From contig CAWIVH010000006.1 of assembly GCA_963839475.1 (NCBI GenBank), positions 124,001-188,000 of the forward strand: a stretch of 64,000 nt of DNA, written 5' to 3'. Both the position numbers and the translations under genes were made by a program. This document shows positions 44,687 through 54,114 of this stretch, in pieces. The notes beneath the pieces are model-generated. The model was not told the origin of the DNA, made no database searches, and saw nothing but the letters and a program-made list of their open reading frames with translations. Within the stretch, counting starts at the first letter, position 1; each line of letters begins with the position of its first letter. Source of the stretch: CAWIVH01 sp963839475. GTDB lineage: Bacteria > Acidobacteriota > UBA6911.

Positions 44687-46152
44687 ATGAGAAAAGCCGC
44701 ATACGCTACCATACTGATAATGGCGATGGCGATTTCGTACCTCGCGGGAACCTGGAGTAAGGAGCGATCGGCCAGCGCCGCAAGCTCGGGCGGCCGTCAC
44801 ATCCTCTATTACCACGACCCGATGCATCCTTCCTACAAATCCGACAAGCCCGGCACTGCCCCCGATTGCGGGATGCAGCTGGAGCCAGTGTATTCGGGTG
44901 AATCGAGCATACTGGGAGCCACTGATAGGACCTCCCAGCCTCCCCAAAGGGACACTTTTGGTAAACGCCGACCGCCAGCAATTGATCGGGGTGCAGTCCA
45001 TATCCGTGGATCGATCTCCTGCCGAGCATAAACTCCGGACACTCGGTCGAATCGCCGTCGATGAGACTCGCGCTGTGCGCATGAACGCAACAGATGGCTG
45101 GATCGAAAAGGTCTATCCCCAGGCGACCAACGCCATCGTCCGCAAAGGCGAACTTCTTGCATCTTTCTACAGCAAGGAATTCCTGGCGCCGCAGCTAACC
45201 TACCTCTACAGCCAGGATACCGTAAACCGGCTGTCCAAGGATAAGGTGGACAGCAACAATGCCGCCCTGCTTCAAGTCATTGTCTGCAGAGCGGGAATTG
45301 ATGGCGCTGGGGATGAGCGAGTTCCAAATCAAAGAGGTAGCCCGCGCACACAAGGCCGCAACCGAAATTGAAATCAGGGCTCCCATTACCGGATATGTAC
45401 TGGCTCGCAACGTGGTGCGAGGAATGAAGTTCGACCGCGGCACGGAACTTTTCCGGATCGCCGACATCAGCCGTGTATGGGTGCTGGCGGACGTATTCGA
45501 AAACGAGGCCCGATATTTCATACCCGGGATGAAGGCAACGGTGGCGCTGCCTCAGGGCGGGAAAACCTTCGAGGCTCGTGTTAGCAAGGTGCTGCCCCAA
45601 TTTGACCCGACATCTCGAACGCTGAAGGTGCGACTTGAAGCGGACAATCCCGCCAATGCGCTGCGGCCGGATATGTTCGTCGATATCGAACTGGCCGTCC
45701 GCATTCCTCCGATGATTACCGTCCCGGCCGATGCAGTCGTCAACACCGGCCTCGAAAAAAGAGTGTATTTGGATCTTGGCGAGGGACACTACCTGCCCCG
45801 CCCGGTCGACACTGGTTCTCGTTTCGGTGATCGGGTGGAAATAACCCGTGGATTAGCTGTGGGAGAAAGGGTGGTCATCTCGGGAAATTTCCTGCTTGAT
45901 TCGGAAAGCCGCCTGCGCGCGGCCGCCAGCGGACCCGAACACCAGACGACTGCTCACGATCCCGTATGCGGCATGGATTTCAATCTTCGCGCCGGCACGG
46001 CGCGGCAGGAACGCCATGGAACCACTTATTATTTCTGTTCGGATCGCTGCAAAGATGATTTCACGAAGGATCCGGAAAAATTCGCCTCGGTAACGCAGCC
46101 CACGAGCCGAAAGATGGATCCTCGGTCAGTAGCGCAGAACAATCTGAAATAG
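44687..46152 (+). pseudogene. CusB-like RND efflux periplasmic adaptor, two frameshifts
   Basis: Membrane-fusion adaptor of a heavy-metal (Cu/Ag-type) RND pump, split over three frames. Segment 1 (44687 to about 44935) has an N-terminal membrane helix and the heavy-metal-binding motif YYHDPMHPSYKSDKPG ... DCGMQLEPVY. Segment 2 (about 44935-45280) carries DRQQLIGVQSISVD and WIEKVYPQATNAIVRKGELL. Segment 3 (about 45280-46152) has EIRAPITGYVLARNVVRG, the beta-barrel domain and a C-terminal YHS-type domain (HDPVCGMDF ... YYFCSDRCKDDF). Each junction behaves as a +1 shift: near 44935 and at 45275-45285. No CusA pump or CusC gene follows. Real decay or sequencing error cannot be told apart here. 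Confidence 0.85.
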
Positions 46153-46255
46153 CCGGCAATGGAGCATTTCTGTTTTCCTGGTTTCAGCCTGAGCTGGAAT
46201 CGGGCGTTGAAACGCCTCCATGCAGTGCGGTTGCGAACAAAGGAAGAGTATTGAA

Positions 46256-46906
46256 ATGGCACCTTACCAGATTACGTTGACAAACGATCCGATAACCCAT
46301 CGGCGCAGCATGACCATCAGCATCACGGCCAAAGTGGATCAACAGCTATTGGACGAAATCAACGGTGACATCCATCATCTGATGATGCTCGGCGAAGAGG
46401 CCGCGCAAATCATCATCCTGGACATCGCCGTTCCCTGCCAGAGCGGCATCGAAGCGATTAAGGGAATCAAGCAGCGCAATCCGGGGATCAAGATCCTGGT
46501 TCTGACCAAGCCGGAGGAGGTAAAGAGCGTGCCTCTCGCTCTAGCGGCTGGCGCAGACGGGCTTCTGCTCAAGAAAGACGGAGACAAAGATCTCCTCCCG
46601 GCAATTGACTTCATCCTACACGAGGGGAGTCCCGCCCGTGCCTGCGAAGCCAAGGAAGATTCTGAAGCTTCGGGGGATGAATGCGCGGAAAGATCGAATT
46701 GCTTTTCCTGCGATCGTCTTACCGCACGGGAAATGGAAATCGTCAAGTTGATCGCAACGGGAAAAACGAGCAAGGAAATAGCCTCCCAACTTTTCATCAG
46801 CGCGCGCACCGTGGAACGCCACAGGGCAAACGTTCTTGCCAAGCTGGGGAAGCATAAATCGGTGGACCTGGTCAAATACGCCATTCAAAACGGTTACATG
46901 CACTAA
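46256..46906 (+). CDS. NarL/LuxR-type response regulator with atypical receiver
   Basis: 216-residue regulator. The receiver-like domain (1-125) keeps the phospho-acceptor Asp56 in IIILDIAVPCQSGIEAI, Thr84 in LVLT and Lys106 in LLLKKDG, but the usual N-terminal Asp-Asp pair reads Asn10-Asp11. A linker with Cys and acidic residues leads to the LuxR helix-turn-helix, LTAREMEIVKLIATGKTSKE, IASQLFISARTVERHRANV. ATG 46256 follows AAGGAAGAG. It lies 104 bases after the CusB-like pseudogene. No histidine kinase is adjacent, so it is an orphan regulator. Confidence 0.88.
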   Translation: MAPYQITLTNDPITHRRSMTISITAKVDQQLLDEINGDIHHLMMLGEEAAQIIILDIAVPCQSGIEAIKGIKQRNPGIKILVLTKPEEVKSVPLALAAGADGLLLKKDGDKDLLPAIDFILHEGSPARACEAKEDSEASGDECAERSNCFSCDRLTAREMEIVKLIATGKTSKEIASQLFISARTVERHRANVLAKLGKHKSVDLVKYAIQNGYMH

Positions 46907-46979
46907 AAACCATCCCTTTGCCCGGAGCTTCGAAACCGTGCGCAGGGCCGCAGGGCCGTTAGCGAATAGCGGGGCTTAC

Positions 46980-47140
46980 CCTACCGCACTGCGGGAATCA
47001 TCCAATTTCGGCACATACCGCAAAACCAATCAAACCGCTAAGACCACCAAATCCGCAAAGGTTTTGTTTATAATTCTTTGTGATCTTCGCGGCCTTCGCG
47101 GTTCAATCTTTCGAGCGTACCAAGTCTCCGGAGATTATGA
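46980..47140. repeat. Intergenic inverted repeat of the AACCGC/CGCAAAG family
   Basis: The arm TCAAACCGCTAAGACCACC ... CGCAAAG pairs imperfectly with CTTTGTGATCTTCGCGGCC ... TTCGCGGTTCAA. It shares ordered blocks with the 44.6-kb copy and arm sequence with the 3.2-kb copy. It lies in the 311-base gap before the methyltransferase-like gene; no coding region was seen there. Confidence 0.65.
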
Positions 47141-47217
47141 TAGTTCCCTCGATTGATGCGATAGTCTTTGGTTCAATCGTCCGCGAAAGCTTGTACAAAT
47201 ATCTGTAAGGAGGCCTG

Positions 47218-47928
47218 ATGTTCGCAGCCGGCGAAACGGAATTCAAGTATCGCTTCTGGATCTTTGGAGGAATTTATTGGCTCTCCTTCTCACTTTACAT
47301 GATGGACCGTAAGAACTCGGCGGTAGCCCTGGCGCAGGCCGTCGCGCGCCTGCAGCACCGGACCGCGAGCGGGGCTGAAATTAGCGCAATCTTTTTCGCA
47401 GGAGCGCTGCTTGCACTGATGGCCGCGGCACTTCGTACCTGGGCCACGGGATATCTGCGTCCTGAAGTCATGGTCGACGGCGCGGTGCATTCATCGAGGT
47501 TGGTCGCGGACGGCCCGTATCGTTTCGTGCGCAACCCGCTTTATCTCGGCAACATGCTCCTCGCACTCGGATTCTCGGTGATGGCCAGCCGCCTCGGCGC
47601 GATTGCGCTCATCGCAGGGCACGCATTCTTCCTACCGCGCCTCATCGCGCGTGAAGAGCGGGAGTTGGCTGCCGGGCAGGGTGAAGCCTACGCCGCCTAT
47701 CTCCGGGCCGTGCCCCGGTTCATCCCGTCGTTTTCGCCCCGGGTGGTCGTCGCGGGAAATCCCTTTTCGCTTGGCGCCGGGTTGCTGGGCGAGGGCTTCT
47801 TCTGGGGGATGGCCTCGAGTGTGGTGGTTTTCGCCCTTTCCGGCAAACTCATCTGGTTCTACGTAACGTTGGCGCTGGCCTTCGCGATCTATTTTGCCTG
47901 CCTGACGGTCATCAAGAAGGGAAGGTGA
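47218..47928 (+). CDS. Isoprenylcysteine/phospholipid methyltransferase-family membrane protein
   Basis: 236-residue membrane protein with five or six hydrophobic segments. It belongs to the family of SAM-dependent membrane methyltransferases that includes isoprenylcysteine carboxyl- and phosphatidylethanolamine methyltransferases. The signature is GPYRFVRNPLYLGNMLLALG followed by IAREERELAAGQGEAYAAYL. AAGGAGG precedes ATG 47218. The last two hydrophobic helices extend beyond the usual core. Single gene, convergent with the TerB-like gene. Substrate not readable; lipid or prenyl substrates are possible. Confidence 0.85.
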   Translation: MFAAGETEFKYRFWIFGGIYWLSFSLYMMDRKNSAVALAQAVARLQHRTASGAEISAIFFAGALLALMAAALRTWATGYLRPEVMVDGAVHSSRLVADGPYRFVRNPLYLGNMLLALGFSVMASRLGAIALIAGHAFFLPRLIAREERELAAGQGEAYAAYLRAVPRFIPSFSPRVVVAGNPFSLGAGLLGEGFFWGMASSVVVFALSGKLIWFYVTLALAFAIYFACLTVIKKGR

Positions 47929-47963
47929 TTAGAAGCTGAGTTAGAGCCACCGGAAGGAGTTGT

Positions 47964-48482
47964 CTATTTCTTGAGCACGGCGAGGAAATCCCGGTAGGAA
48001 GAGCGAATGGCAATGAAGTCGCGGTGCTCGATCCTCAGTTCATCGGCAACCTGGCTCACCTCGTTATCCTCAACCGTCGAAATCGATTTGTCGGCGGCTG
48101 AAACGGCAAACAGGCAGTCTATCAGCGCAAGCTTCTGTTCACGAGTCGCCATGGAATTGAATTCGCGACTGACCAGGTAGTTCTCAGTGGAGCCGAAGAG
48201 GATGTTCTGGCTTTTGGCGATCTGGATCACAATCACGGCTTGCTCTTCCGGAAGCCCGCCCCGTTCCATCACGATGCGCTCCATGACGCGGGTTTCTTCC
48301 GGACTGATCTGGAGGTCGGCCCGTGCGACCCGGCCCAGCAGGTAAGCAAATGCCGCGATGAATCGTGCCCTCTCCGGTTCCATTCGATCGATAGCGTCTG
48401 TAATTTTTCGCACCGTATCCGTTTCCGCCGAAGAGGAGGATGGATTCCCCCGTTGCAGGTTCAGGAATTTCAAAATTGACAT
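47964..48482 (-). CDS. TerB-like (tellurite-resistance/DjlA N-domain) protein
   Basis: 172-residue soluble, all-helical protein of the TerB-like family, whose members are stress-associated but often of unknown biochemical role. Motifs include ARFIAAFAYLLGRVARADLQ followed by ISPEETRVMERIVMERGGLP and LIDCLFAVSAADKSISTVED, giving the paired acidic A-x-A-D-x-x-I segments typical of the family's metal-binding helices. GGGAGG lies 9 bases upstream of ATG 48482. A Ser-rich segment near residue 16 precedes the domain. No other ter genes are nearby, so tellurite resistance should not be assumed. Confidence 0.83.
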   Translation of the reverse strand: MSILKFLNLQRGNPSSSSAETDTVRKITDAIDRMEPERARFIAAFAYLLGRVARADLQISPEETRVMERIVMERGGLPEEQAVIVIQIAKSQNILFGSTENYLVSREFNSMATREQKLALIDCLFAVSAADKSISTVEDNEVSQVADELRIEHRDFIAIRSSYRDFLAVLKK

Positions 48483-48641
48483 CAGGCAGGACCTCCCACG
48501 AGGGGCTCATGATAGAAAATCGGCGTCCGGTTATCAATTGGCATTCGCGGAAGACCTTGAGGAAGAATCGATCCCGGCGCGAAAATGATTGGAACCCGGA
48601 CGCGAGGGGAACGTTTTTGCTTACATACCTCAGGAGGAAGT

Positions 48642-50156
48642 GTGGCAAATGGAGAATGGTCATCTTTGGGCAGCCGGCGTCGAATAGCGCTTATGCTTTT
48701 TTTATGCGCCTATGCTGCAACCGGGCATGCCCGTCAAATGACGTCCAAGATACTGCTTTCCCAGTTCCTGGAAGCCGTCAACTCCAGGGATGAATCGAGG
48801 ATCCGCGGTTTTCTTGAAAAGAACGCAGCCGGCAACGTACCGATCGAACAGCGGGTTGCCAGAATCAGAGGGATGGCTGAGAACGGCGCCCCCTTCAAAA
48901 TCGTGCAGCCCGGAACCGAAGTTGGAGACAGCCTTCGAGCCATTATCGAAGACAAAAATGGCCGAAAACTGGGCCTGATAATGGATCTGCAGAAAAGCGC
49001 TGAACCCAAGATGCTTGCCCTGCGTCTGGGGCCGCCGGACATGCTCGACTCCCCACCAGCCAAAGACTACAGCGGATGGAAGGATCTTGATTCTCTCGGC
49101 GCGAGCCTCCGAGCCGACACGCAATCCCCGGCTATTGGCATTGCAGTGCTGCGCGACGGCAGATTGGAACAGACTGCCTCCGGCCTCCGCAAAACAGGCG
49201 GCAGCAGCCAGGTGATGGTGGATGACCCGTGGAGCATCGGATCGATCGGCAAATCCATTGCCGCCACCATTGTCGGCCGGCTGATAGAAATGGGCAGACT
49301 TCGCTGGGACATGACGCTGGGGGATGCCCTGGCCGATATACCGATGAAGGCCGGGTACAAAGACGCCACGCTGGAACAGATCATGCATCATCGCGGCGGC
49401 ATACCCCAGGATTTGGGCTTCACCCGCGACCGGGTAGATGCCATTATCGGCGCGGCGGCCGGATCTCAGAAAACGGCATGGGATCCCATGAAAATGAGGG
49501 AAAACTATGCCCGCGACATTCTCGGCCGCGAGCCAATCGCTGTCCCAGGCCAGCATTTTGCCTATTCCAATGCCGGATATGCGCTCCTTGGCGTGGTCGC
49601 GGAACGAATCATGAAAAAGCCATACGAAATCCTGGTTCATGAACTTGTGTTCGAACCACTGGGGCTCAAGCACAGCTACACTGCCATGGACAAGCTGCCG
49701 GAATCGCGCCCTAGCGGTCATGTTCCAGGGTCTCAGGGACTGCGGCCGGAGAACATGTCTGGTCCGCTTGAAATCCTGGTGGCTCCTACCGGCGGGGGCC
49801 TTTTCATGTCGATCGCCGACCTGGTGCACTTTGGTGAAGCTCATTTGAAGGGCTTGCGCGGTCAGGACGGCCTGCTCAAAGCCGAAACCATTCAACGGCT
49901 TCACCAGGGAATTCCTGAGGAGCCCGGCGCACCGCTGCTATACGCGTGCGGCTGGGGAATCGAAGCCTTCCCGGGGATGGAAACCATGCACACGCACAAC
50001 GGCTCGAACGGGACATTCCGTTCCCAACTGTCGATCTTTCCCGATGCGAACCTGGTGGTCGCTTGCATGGTGAATCGAGGCGGCGAATCGGATCCCTCGC
50101 CGCCGCTGCAGGCAGTGCTGGCCGTGGCGAAGCGCTATGCCCCCAAACGGCCCTGA
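48642..50156 (+). CDS. Secreted class C beta-lactamase-fold serine hydrolase
   Basis: 504-residue exported enzyme. GTG 48642, four bases after AGGAGG, gives a signal peptide (RRIALMLFLCAYAATGHARQ); an ATG at 48585 has no such site. An N-terminal helical/beta domain (about 30-140) resembles a DUF3887/SnoaL-like unit. The catalytic part has the SxxK motif in WSIGSIGKSIAATIVG, the YSN motif in FAYSNAGYALLG and the third motif HNGSNG. The family covers beta-lactamases, DD-peptidases and esterases. Given the HNG third motif, an esterase or peptidase role is more likely than antibiotic resistance. Monocistronic, convergent with the beta-helix gene. Confidence 0.87.
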   Translation: MANGEWSSLGSRRRIALMLFLCAYAATGHARQMTSKILLSQFLEAVNSRDESRIRGFLEKNAAGNVPIEQRVARIRGMAENGAPFKIVQPGTEVGDSLRAIIEDKNGRKLGLIMDLQKSAEPKMLALRLGPPDMLDSPPAKDYSGWKDLDSLGASLRADTQSPAIGIAVLRDGRLEQTASGLRKTGGSSQVMVDDPWSIGSIGKSIAATIVGRLIEMGRLRWDMTLGDALADIPMKAGYKDATLEQIMHHRGGIPQDLGFTRDRVDAIIGAAAGSQKTAWDPMKMRENYARDILGREPIAVPGQHFAYSNAGYALLGVVAERIMKKPYEILVHELVFEPLGLKHSYTAMDKLPESRPSGHVPGSQGLRPENMSGPLEILVAPTGGGLFMSIADLVHFGEAHLKGLRGQDGLLKAETIQRLHQGIPEEPGAPLLYACGWGIEAFPGMETMHTHNGSNGTFRSQLSIFPDANLVVACMVNRGGESDPSPPLQAVLAVAKRYAPKRP

Positions 50157-50199
50157 GCAACCCTGCATCGGATTCAGACAGTTCTACAGAATCGGCCTG

Positions 50200-52905
50200 T
50201 TACGGCAACGGCGTGCGGAGTCTTCCCGCCGATATACAGGCCGCCGGGGAGGCGAGAAGTTTCCACGCGCGGGTGCCGGAATAGAGCGCCCACGTTCCGC
50301 TGGGCCACACACCGATCAGGTCATCTTTCCCATCGCCGTCCAGATCGCCGCTCGCCAATTGCGTGGCCGGTGCAGCGGACACCAATGTCCATGAACCTCC
50401 AGCGGAGTCTCTGACAAAAGTTCCCTGCCCGCTCCAGGATCCGATAAGGTCGGCTTTCCCGTCTCCGTACAGGTCCCCCGCTGCGATCGAATCAGCGGGG
50501 GAACTAAGAAGCGCCCACTGTCCCGTCGATGAATATTGAACCCAGAGGCCGCTGGGCCAGACTCCAATCACATCCTGCGCCCCATCCCCATCCATATCCC
50601 CAACGGCAACTCTGGAAGCGCCCTGACCCAAATTTCGCCAGGATCCGTCCTTGCTGTCGCGGACATAGATCTCCGATCCCCATATCCCAAGGATTTCGGC
50701 TTTTCCGTCGCGATTGAGGTCGCCGGCCGAGAGGCTCGCAGCGGGCGAAGCCATCAACTTCCACGTTGCGCTGGCGCTTTGCCAGCACCAGGTACCACTT
50801 TCCCATACCCCGATCATGTCATCGATACCATCACCATCGACGTCGCCTGATGCCAGAATTAGCGCTGGCGTTGTCACATAGGTCCATTGGCCTGAATCGG
50901 AGTTGCGGTTGTAAACACCCTGATCTCTCCAGCTCCCGATCAAATCATCCTTGGCTACGGATGCGGCGGCCTCGAAAGCGCCCATATCGGGGGCGGCACC
51001 CGAATACCCCTCGTTGATTCCCGGGATGTAGATCCCTTTGTTTATGAGAGCAGAGTCCTGGGAGAGGCTGAAGTCGCCGGCACCTGGATTTTTGAATCCA
51101 GGCAGGGCGTTGATTCCGTGCCGCTCGAGCCCCGTTGCGGACTGAAACTCAGCCAGGGTTCGCAAATGCCCGTCGTCGCCCAATCCTTCCCACCAGACAA
51201 GTTCTCCGGTTCGCGACGTGTACAGGTTGTCATAGTCCATATCCAGCGGCTGGCGCGTGTTGTAATTTGCGAGAACGTAGGCAGTGGCGGACCAGATATT
51301 ATTCCGAGAAAAGACCATCTTCCAATCGCCAGGCTCCCAGAGGGTAAGACTGTTACGGTCCTCGGTGGCCGCGATGCCGGTGTTGTGGTAGAGGAACATG
51401 GGTCCTGAAGGATCATAGCCGCTGTTGAACTTAAAAACGGAGCCGTCAGGTTCGCTGAGCGGTGTTGCGCCAATGCGGTAAATCAAGTTTCTGATGGCAT
51501 AGACTGGTCCCACATAGCATGGCGCCAGGGAGATGCCCATCAGGCAATCATGGAAGGTGTTGCGCCAAAGCCTCACGTTGGCGGCGTAACCATCCACTTC
51601 CATGCCGTCATCCACCATGCGATATACCCGATTCTCGTAGAAATCAGTTTCACTCGAGGTCGTCCCATCCTCCGGAGAGATATGCAAACCATCAAAATCA
51701 TCGTGAAAGGTGTTTCGCCGGATGACTGTCCCGCGTCCTATAAAGGGTTCATAGACGCAAATGCCCCCGTCTTCCACACCAAAAGAGCCGTTCGATTTCA
51801 CCCCGTACCAGGACCATCCGTAGATCGAATCGTAAAACTCACAATCCTCGATCACATTGCGGTGGGAATTGTACTTGAGGCCCACGCCGACGTCGTTGTT
51901 GGCAAAAATACAGTCCCGCACCAGGTTGTCGCTGGAATCCAGAAAATAAATGGTCTTGGGCCACTCATTACAGCCGTAATAACGGAAGGTAAGCCCGATG
52001 AAATAGATGAAGTTTTGCTCCGAATAAAATGCGTAATTGTGGCGCGAGATCACCATCGGGATTGTGGCTGGGTTGACGTTCCCCGTAAGGTGAACGCGCA
52101 GGCTTGTTCCGTTGACCAGCATCCCCGATATCCCGTAGATCAAACCGCGGAGATCCGCGAGAGTACGGTGAGGGAACAAGCGCTCCCCTGAAGCCAGCAC
52201 AACCTGGGGATTTTCCGCTCGGACCACAGTGGAATATATGCCGTCACCTTCATGCGTCCAGTTGAAGGTCGCCGGGTCGGAGCCGTCGAAAATGGCTTTC
52301 TCACCGTTGTGGGAACGGATGACGATGGGGGCACCGGCGACTCCGGAATGGGGCAGGTCGAAGCCCCCTTGATAATAAACCCCTCCTCTCAAGACCACTT
52401 CGTCGCCGGCCTGAGCCAGGGCAATGGCCTGGGCCACCGCGCAGGGCGAACTGAGAAGGCATTCAGTACCGGTCCCGCTGGGGCTGGCATAATAAGAATG
52501 TACGGCCTGGGCCACCGCGATCTCGGCACGGGTCTGGGCGTCTCCTCGAATCATCGCATGGTTCAGGGGCCCATTGTCCGGATCGGAAAACGTCACCTCC
52601 ACAAGATACCGGGTTCCCGGCGTCAGCCAGAAGATACTGCCGGAGAATCTTCCCGGCAGAACCCGGCTCAGCGGATGTCCCGTGAGGCGCCTGTCACTTC
52701 CGTAGATCCAATAGACAACCTGGGCGGTGGCATTTCCGTTGAGATCGTCGGCTGGATTGATCTCGACATTGACGCCCATGGAATGAAAAGTGCCGTACAG
52801 TTCGAGCACTGGGGTGGATGCTGAACTGATGCGAAAACTGGTGAGCAGGGGCAGGCAAAGAGTGATGATGGCCAGTATCCGGCCACTCGAAGGTAGGATT
52901 TGCAT
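50200..52905 (-). CDS. Secreted beta-helix protein with C-terminal FG-GAP/VCBS-type repeats
   Basis: 901-residue exported protein. A signal peptide (ILAIITLCLPLLTSF) is followed by an N-terminal beta-sandwich, a right-handed beta-helix (about 150-560; LVRDCIFANNDVGVGLKYNS, VIRRNTFHDDFDGLHISPED) and, from about 650, six or more repeats of roughly 35 residues containing Ca-binding-type DxDGDG loops (GDVDGDGIDDMIGVWESGTW, GDLDGDGKDDLIGVWPSGTW). GGAGG precedes ATG 52905. The repeats resemble integrin-like propeller blades. Beta-helix proteins of this kind include polysaccharide lyases, but no catalytic residues can be assigned. Isolated gene. Confidence 0.85.
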   Translation of the reverse strand: MQILPSSGRILAIITLCLPLLTSFRISSASTPVLELYGTFHSMGVNVEINPADDLNGNATAQVVYWIYGSDRRLTGHPLSRVLPGRFSGSIFWLTPGTRYLVEVTFSDPDNGPLNHAMIRGDAQTRAEIAVAQAVHSYYASPSGTGTECLLSSPCAVAQAIALAQAGDEVVLRGGVYYQGGFDLPHSGVAGAPIVIRSHNGEKAIFDGSDPATFNWTHEGDGIYSTVVRAENPQVVLASGERLFPHRTLADLRGLIYGISGMLVNGTSLRVHLTGNVNPATIPMVISRHNYAFYSEQNFIYFIGLTFRYYGCNEWPKTIYFLDSSDNLVRDCIFANNDVGVGLKYNSHRNVIEDCEFYDSIYGWSWYGVKSNGSFGVEDGGICVYEPFIGRGTVIRRNTFHDDFDGLHISPEDGTTSSETDFYENRVYRMVDDGMEVDGYAANVRLWRNTFHDCLMGISLAPCYVGPVYAIRNLIYRIGATPLSEPDGSVFKFNSGYDPSGPMFLYHNTGIAATEDRNSLTLWEPGDWKMVFSRNNIWSATAYVLANYNTRQPLDMDYDNLYTSRTGELVWWEGLGDDGHLRTLAEFQSATGLERHGINALPGFKNPGAGDFSLSQDSALINKGIYIPGINEGYSGAAPDMGAFEAAASVAKDDLIGSWRDQGVYNRNSDSGQWTYVTTPALILASGDVDGDGIDDMIGVWESGTWCWQSASATWKLMASPAASLSAGDLNRDGKAEILGIWGSEIYVRDSKDGSWRNLGQGASRVAVGDMDGDGAQDVIGVWPSGLWVQYSSTGQWALLSSPADSIAAGDLYGDGKADLIGSWSGQGTFVRDSAGGSWTLVSAAPATQLASGDLDGDGKDDLIGVWPSGTWALYSGTRAWKLLASPAACISAGRLRTPLP

Positions 52906-53112
52906 CGTAACCTCCCGCGTTGGATATAGCCTTTTCCACTCCTAGGTTGCCACAATCGCCGCGCTCTTGCAGCATATAAACTCGATGATCGGGATATGAA
53001 CCGGGGAGATCGTTTTCCATGGGCAGGTCTGTGGGCGAAAATGCAGCTTTTCCGCCCAAGCGAACATCTTGACCAGGCTTTTGCCTATGCCATGCAACAA
53101 ATGGGCGCAAAA

Positions 53113-54114
53113 CTAGCCTGACACCATTTTACGGTAATAGCCACGATACTCGGGCGGAAGCATCCGGGCCAGAGCAATCATGATGGCCTCGGTGCCGGCT
53201 TCGAGCGCCTTCGCGCTTGTATTACCCTGAGTGAGATAGAGTGGCGACCCGATTCTGACAGCTACATCCACTGGCCTCAACCTGGTCCATCGTCGAAGCG
53301 CATTCTCCTGGCCCCAGGCTGCAAGCGGGACGACAGGCACGCCTGCCGCAGCCGCCAGGTAAGCTGCGCCGGAGCGTCCTTTGGTCAGCCCGCCGCCGCG
53401 AGTGATGATCCCTTCAGGCGCCACAATTACCACACCGTCTGAGCGCAGGACCGCCAGCGCGCTTTGGATCGCCCCGACGTCCCCTTCCCCTCGAGAGACC
53501 CAGATCGTGTGCGACACCCGGGAAAGAAACCACCTGGCAATCGGGAAGCTTTTCATGTGAGCGGAAACAAAAAATGCCGCAGGCCTGGTAAGAAGCGCGA
53601 AGAGTATCGGTGTATCGAGAACAGACAGATGGTTTGCTGCGAGGACGAAGGGCCCCGACTCAGGCAGGGCTTCCGATTCACGCCAGTCGAGCCGGCAGAG
53701 AATTCTTACAAGAACCTGGAGCACCTTTCTGACTCTCTGCTGAATCGGAGTCCAGTCTCGTGTGTCCGATCCCCGGGTAACGGGCCGCGTTTCGCGGGCA
53801 GGAGCGGCCAAATCTGTGGGAGCTGGCGTCCCGCCTGCCGGCTTTGCCTTATCGTGAGCCAGGAAACGGGCGAGCGCCTCGATCGTGGAGTATTCGGCAA
53901 ACAGGGTCGGCGGCAGGCTTTGCCCGAGCCAGTCTTCCAGTTCAGCCGAAAGGCTTACCGCCACGATGGAGTCAACTCCAAAACGTGACAGCGGCTTTTT
54001 TGGATGGATGGAATCAGGGGGCAGTTCGAGCTCTTTTTCGAGCCTTTCGGTCAGCCAGCGCTGTATTTCGGCTTCAGTCCGGGCCGGCCCCGGTATCCGC
54101 GTCTCATCACCCAT
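53113..54114 (-). CDS. Acyl-carrier-protein / PlsC-type acyltransferase fusion
   Basis: 333-residue protein. Residues about 15-90 form an acyl-carrier domain with the phosphopantetheine serine in SRFGVDSIVAVSLSAELEDW. From about 150 a 1-acylglycerol-3-phosphate acyltransferase domain follows, with catalytic NHLSVLD (HxxxxD), SFPIARWFLSRV and the EGxxTRGG substrate motif (VAPEGIITRGGGLTKG). ATG 54114 overlaps the patatin gene end by 8 bases, so they are coupled. It is the last gene of the lipid operon; the ACP domain could receive acyl groups from the fatty-acyl-AMP ligase and pass them directly to the acyltransferase (inference). Confidence 0.9.
   Translation of the reverse strand: MGDETRIPGPARTEAEIQRWLTERLEKELELPPDSIHPKKPLSRFGVDSIVAVSLSAELEDWLGQSLPPTLFAEYSTIEALARFLAHDKAKPAGGTPAPTDLAAPARETRPVTRGSDTRDWTPIQQRVRKVLQVLVRILCRLDWRESEALPESGPFVLAANHLSVLDTPILFALLTRPAAFFVSAHMKSFPIARWFLSRVSHTIWVSRGEGDVGAIQSALAVLRSDGVVIVAPEGIITRGGGLTKGRSGAAYLAAAAGVPVVPLAAWGQENALRRWTRLRPVDVAVRIGSPLYLTQGNTSAKALEAGTEAIMIALARMLPPEYRGYYRKMVSG

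Noticed and set aside
44487..44687. 66-codon frame before the CusB-like pseudogene
   Set aside because: Most of it is the dispersed intergenic repeat; no independent evidence of coding.
47964..48482. Tellurite-resistance operon
   Set aside because: Only a single TerB-like gene is present; no terA, terC, terD or terZ nearby, so a resistance role is not supported.
48702..49904. 400-codon minus-strand frame opposite the serine hydrolase
   Set aside because: No ribosome-binding site, no homology signature; the plus-strand hydrolase has all three catalytic motifs.
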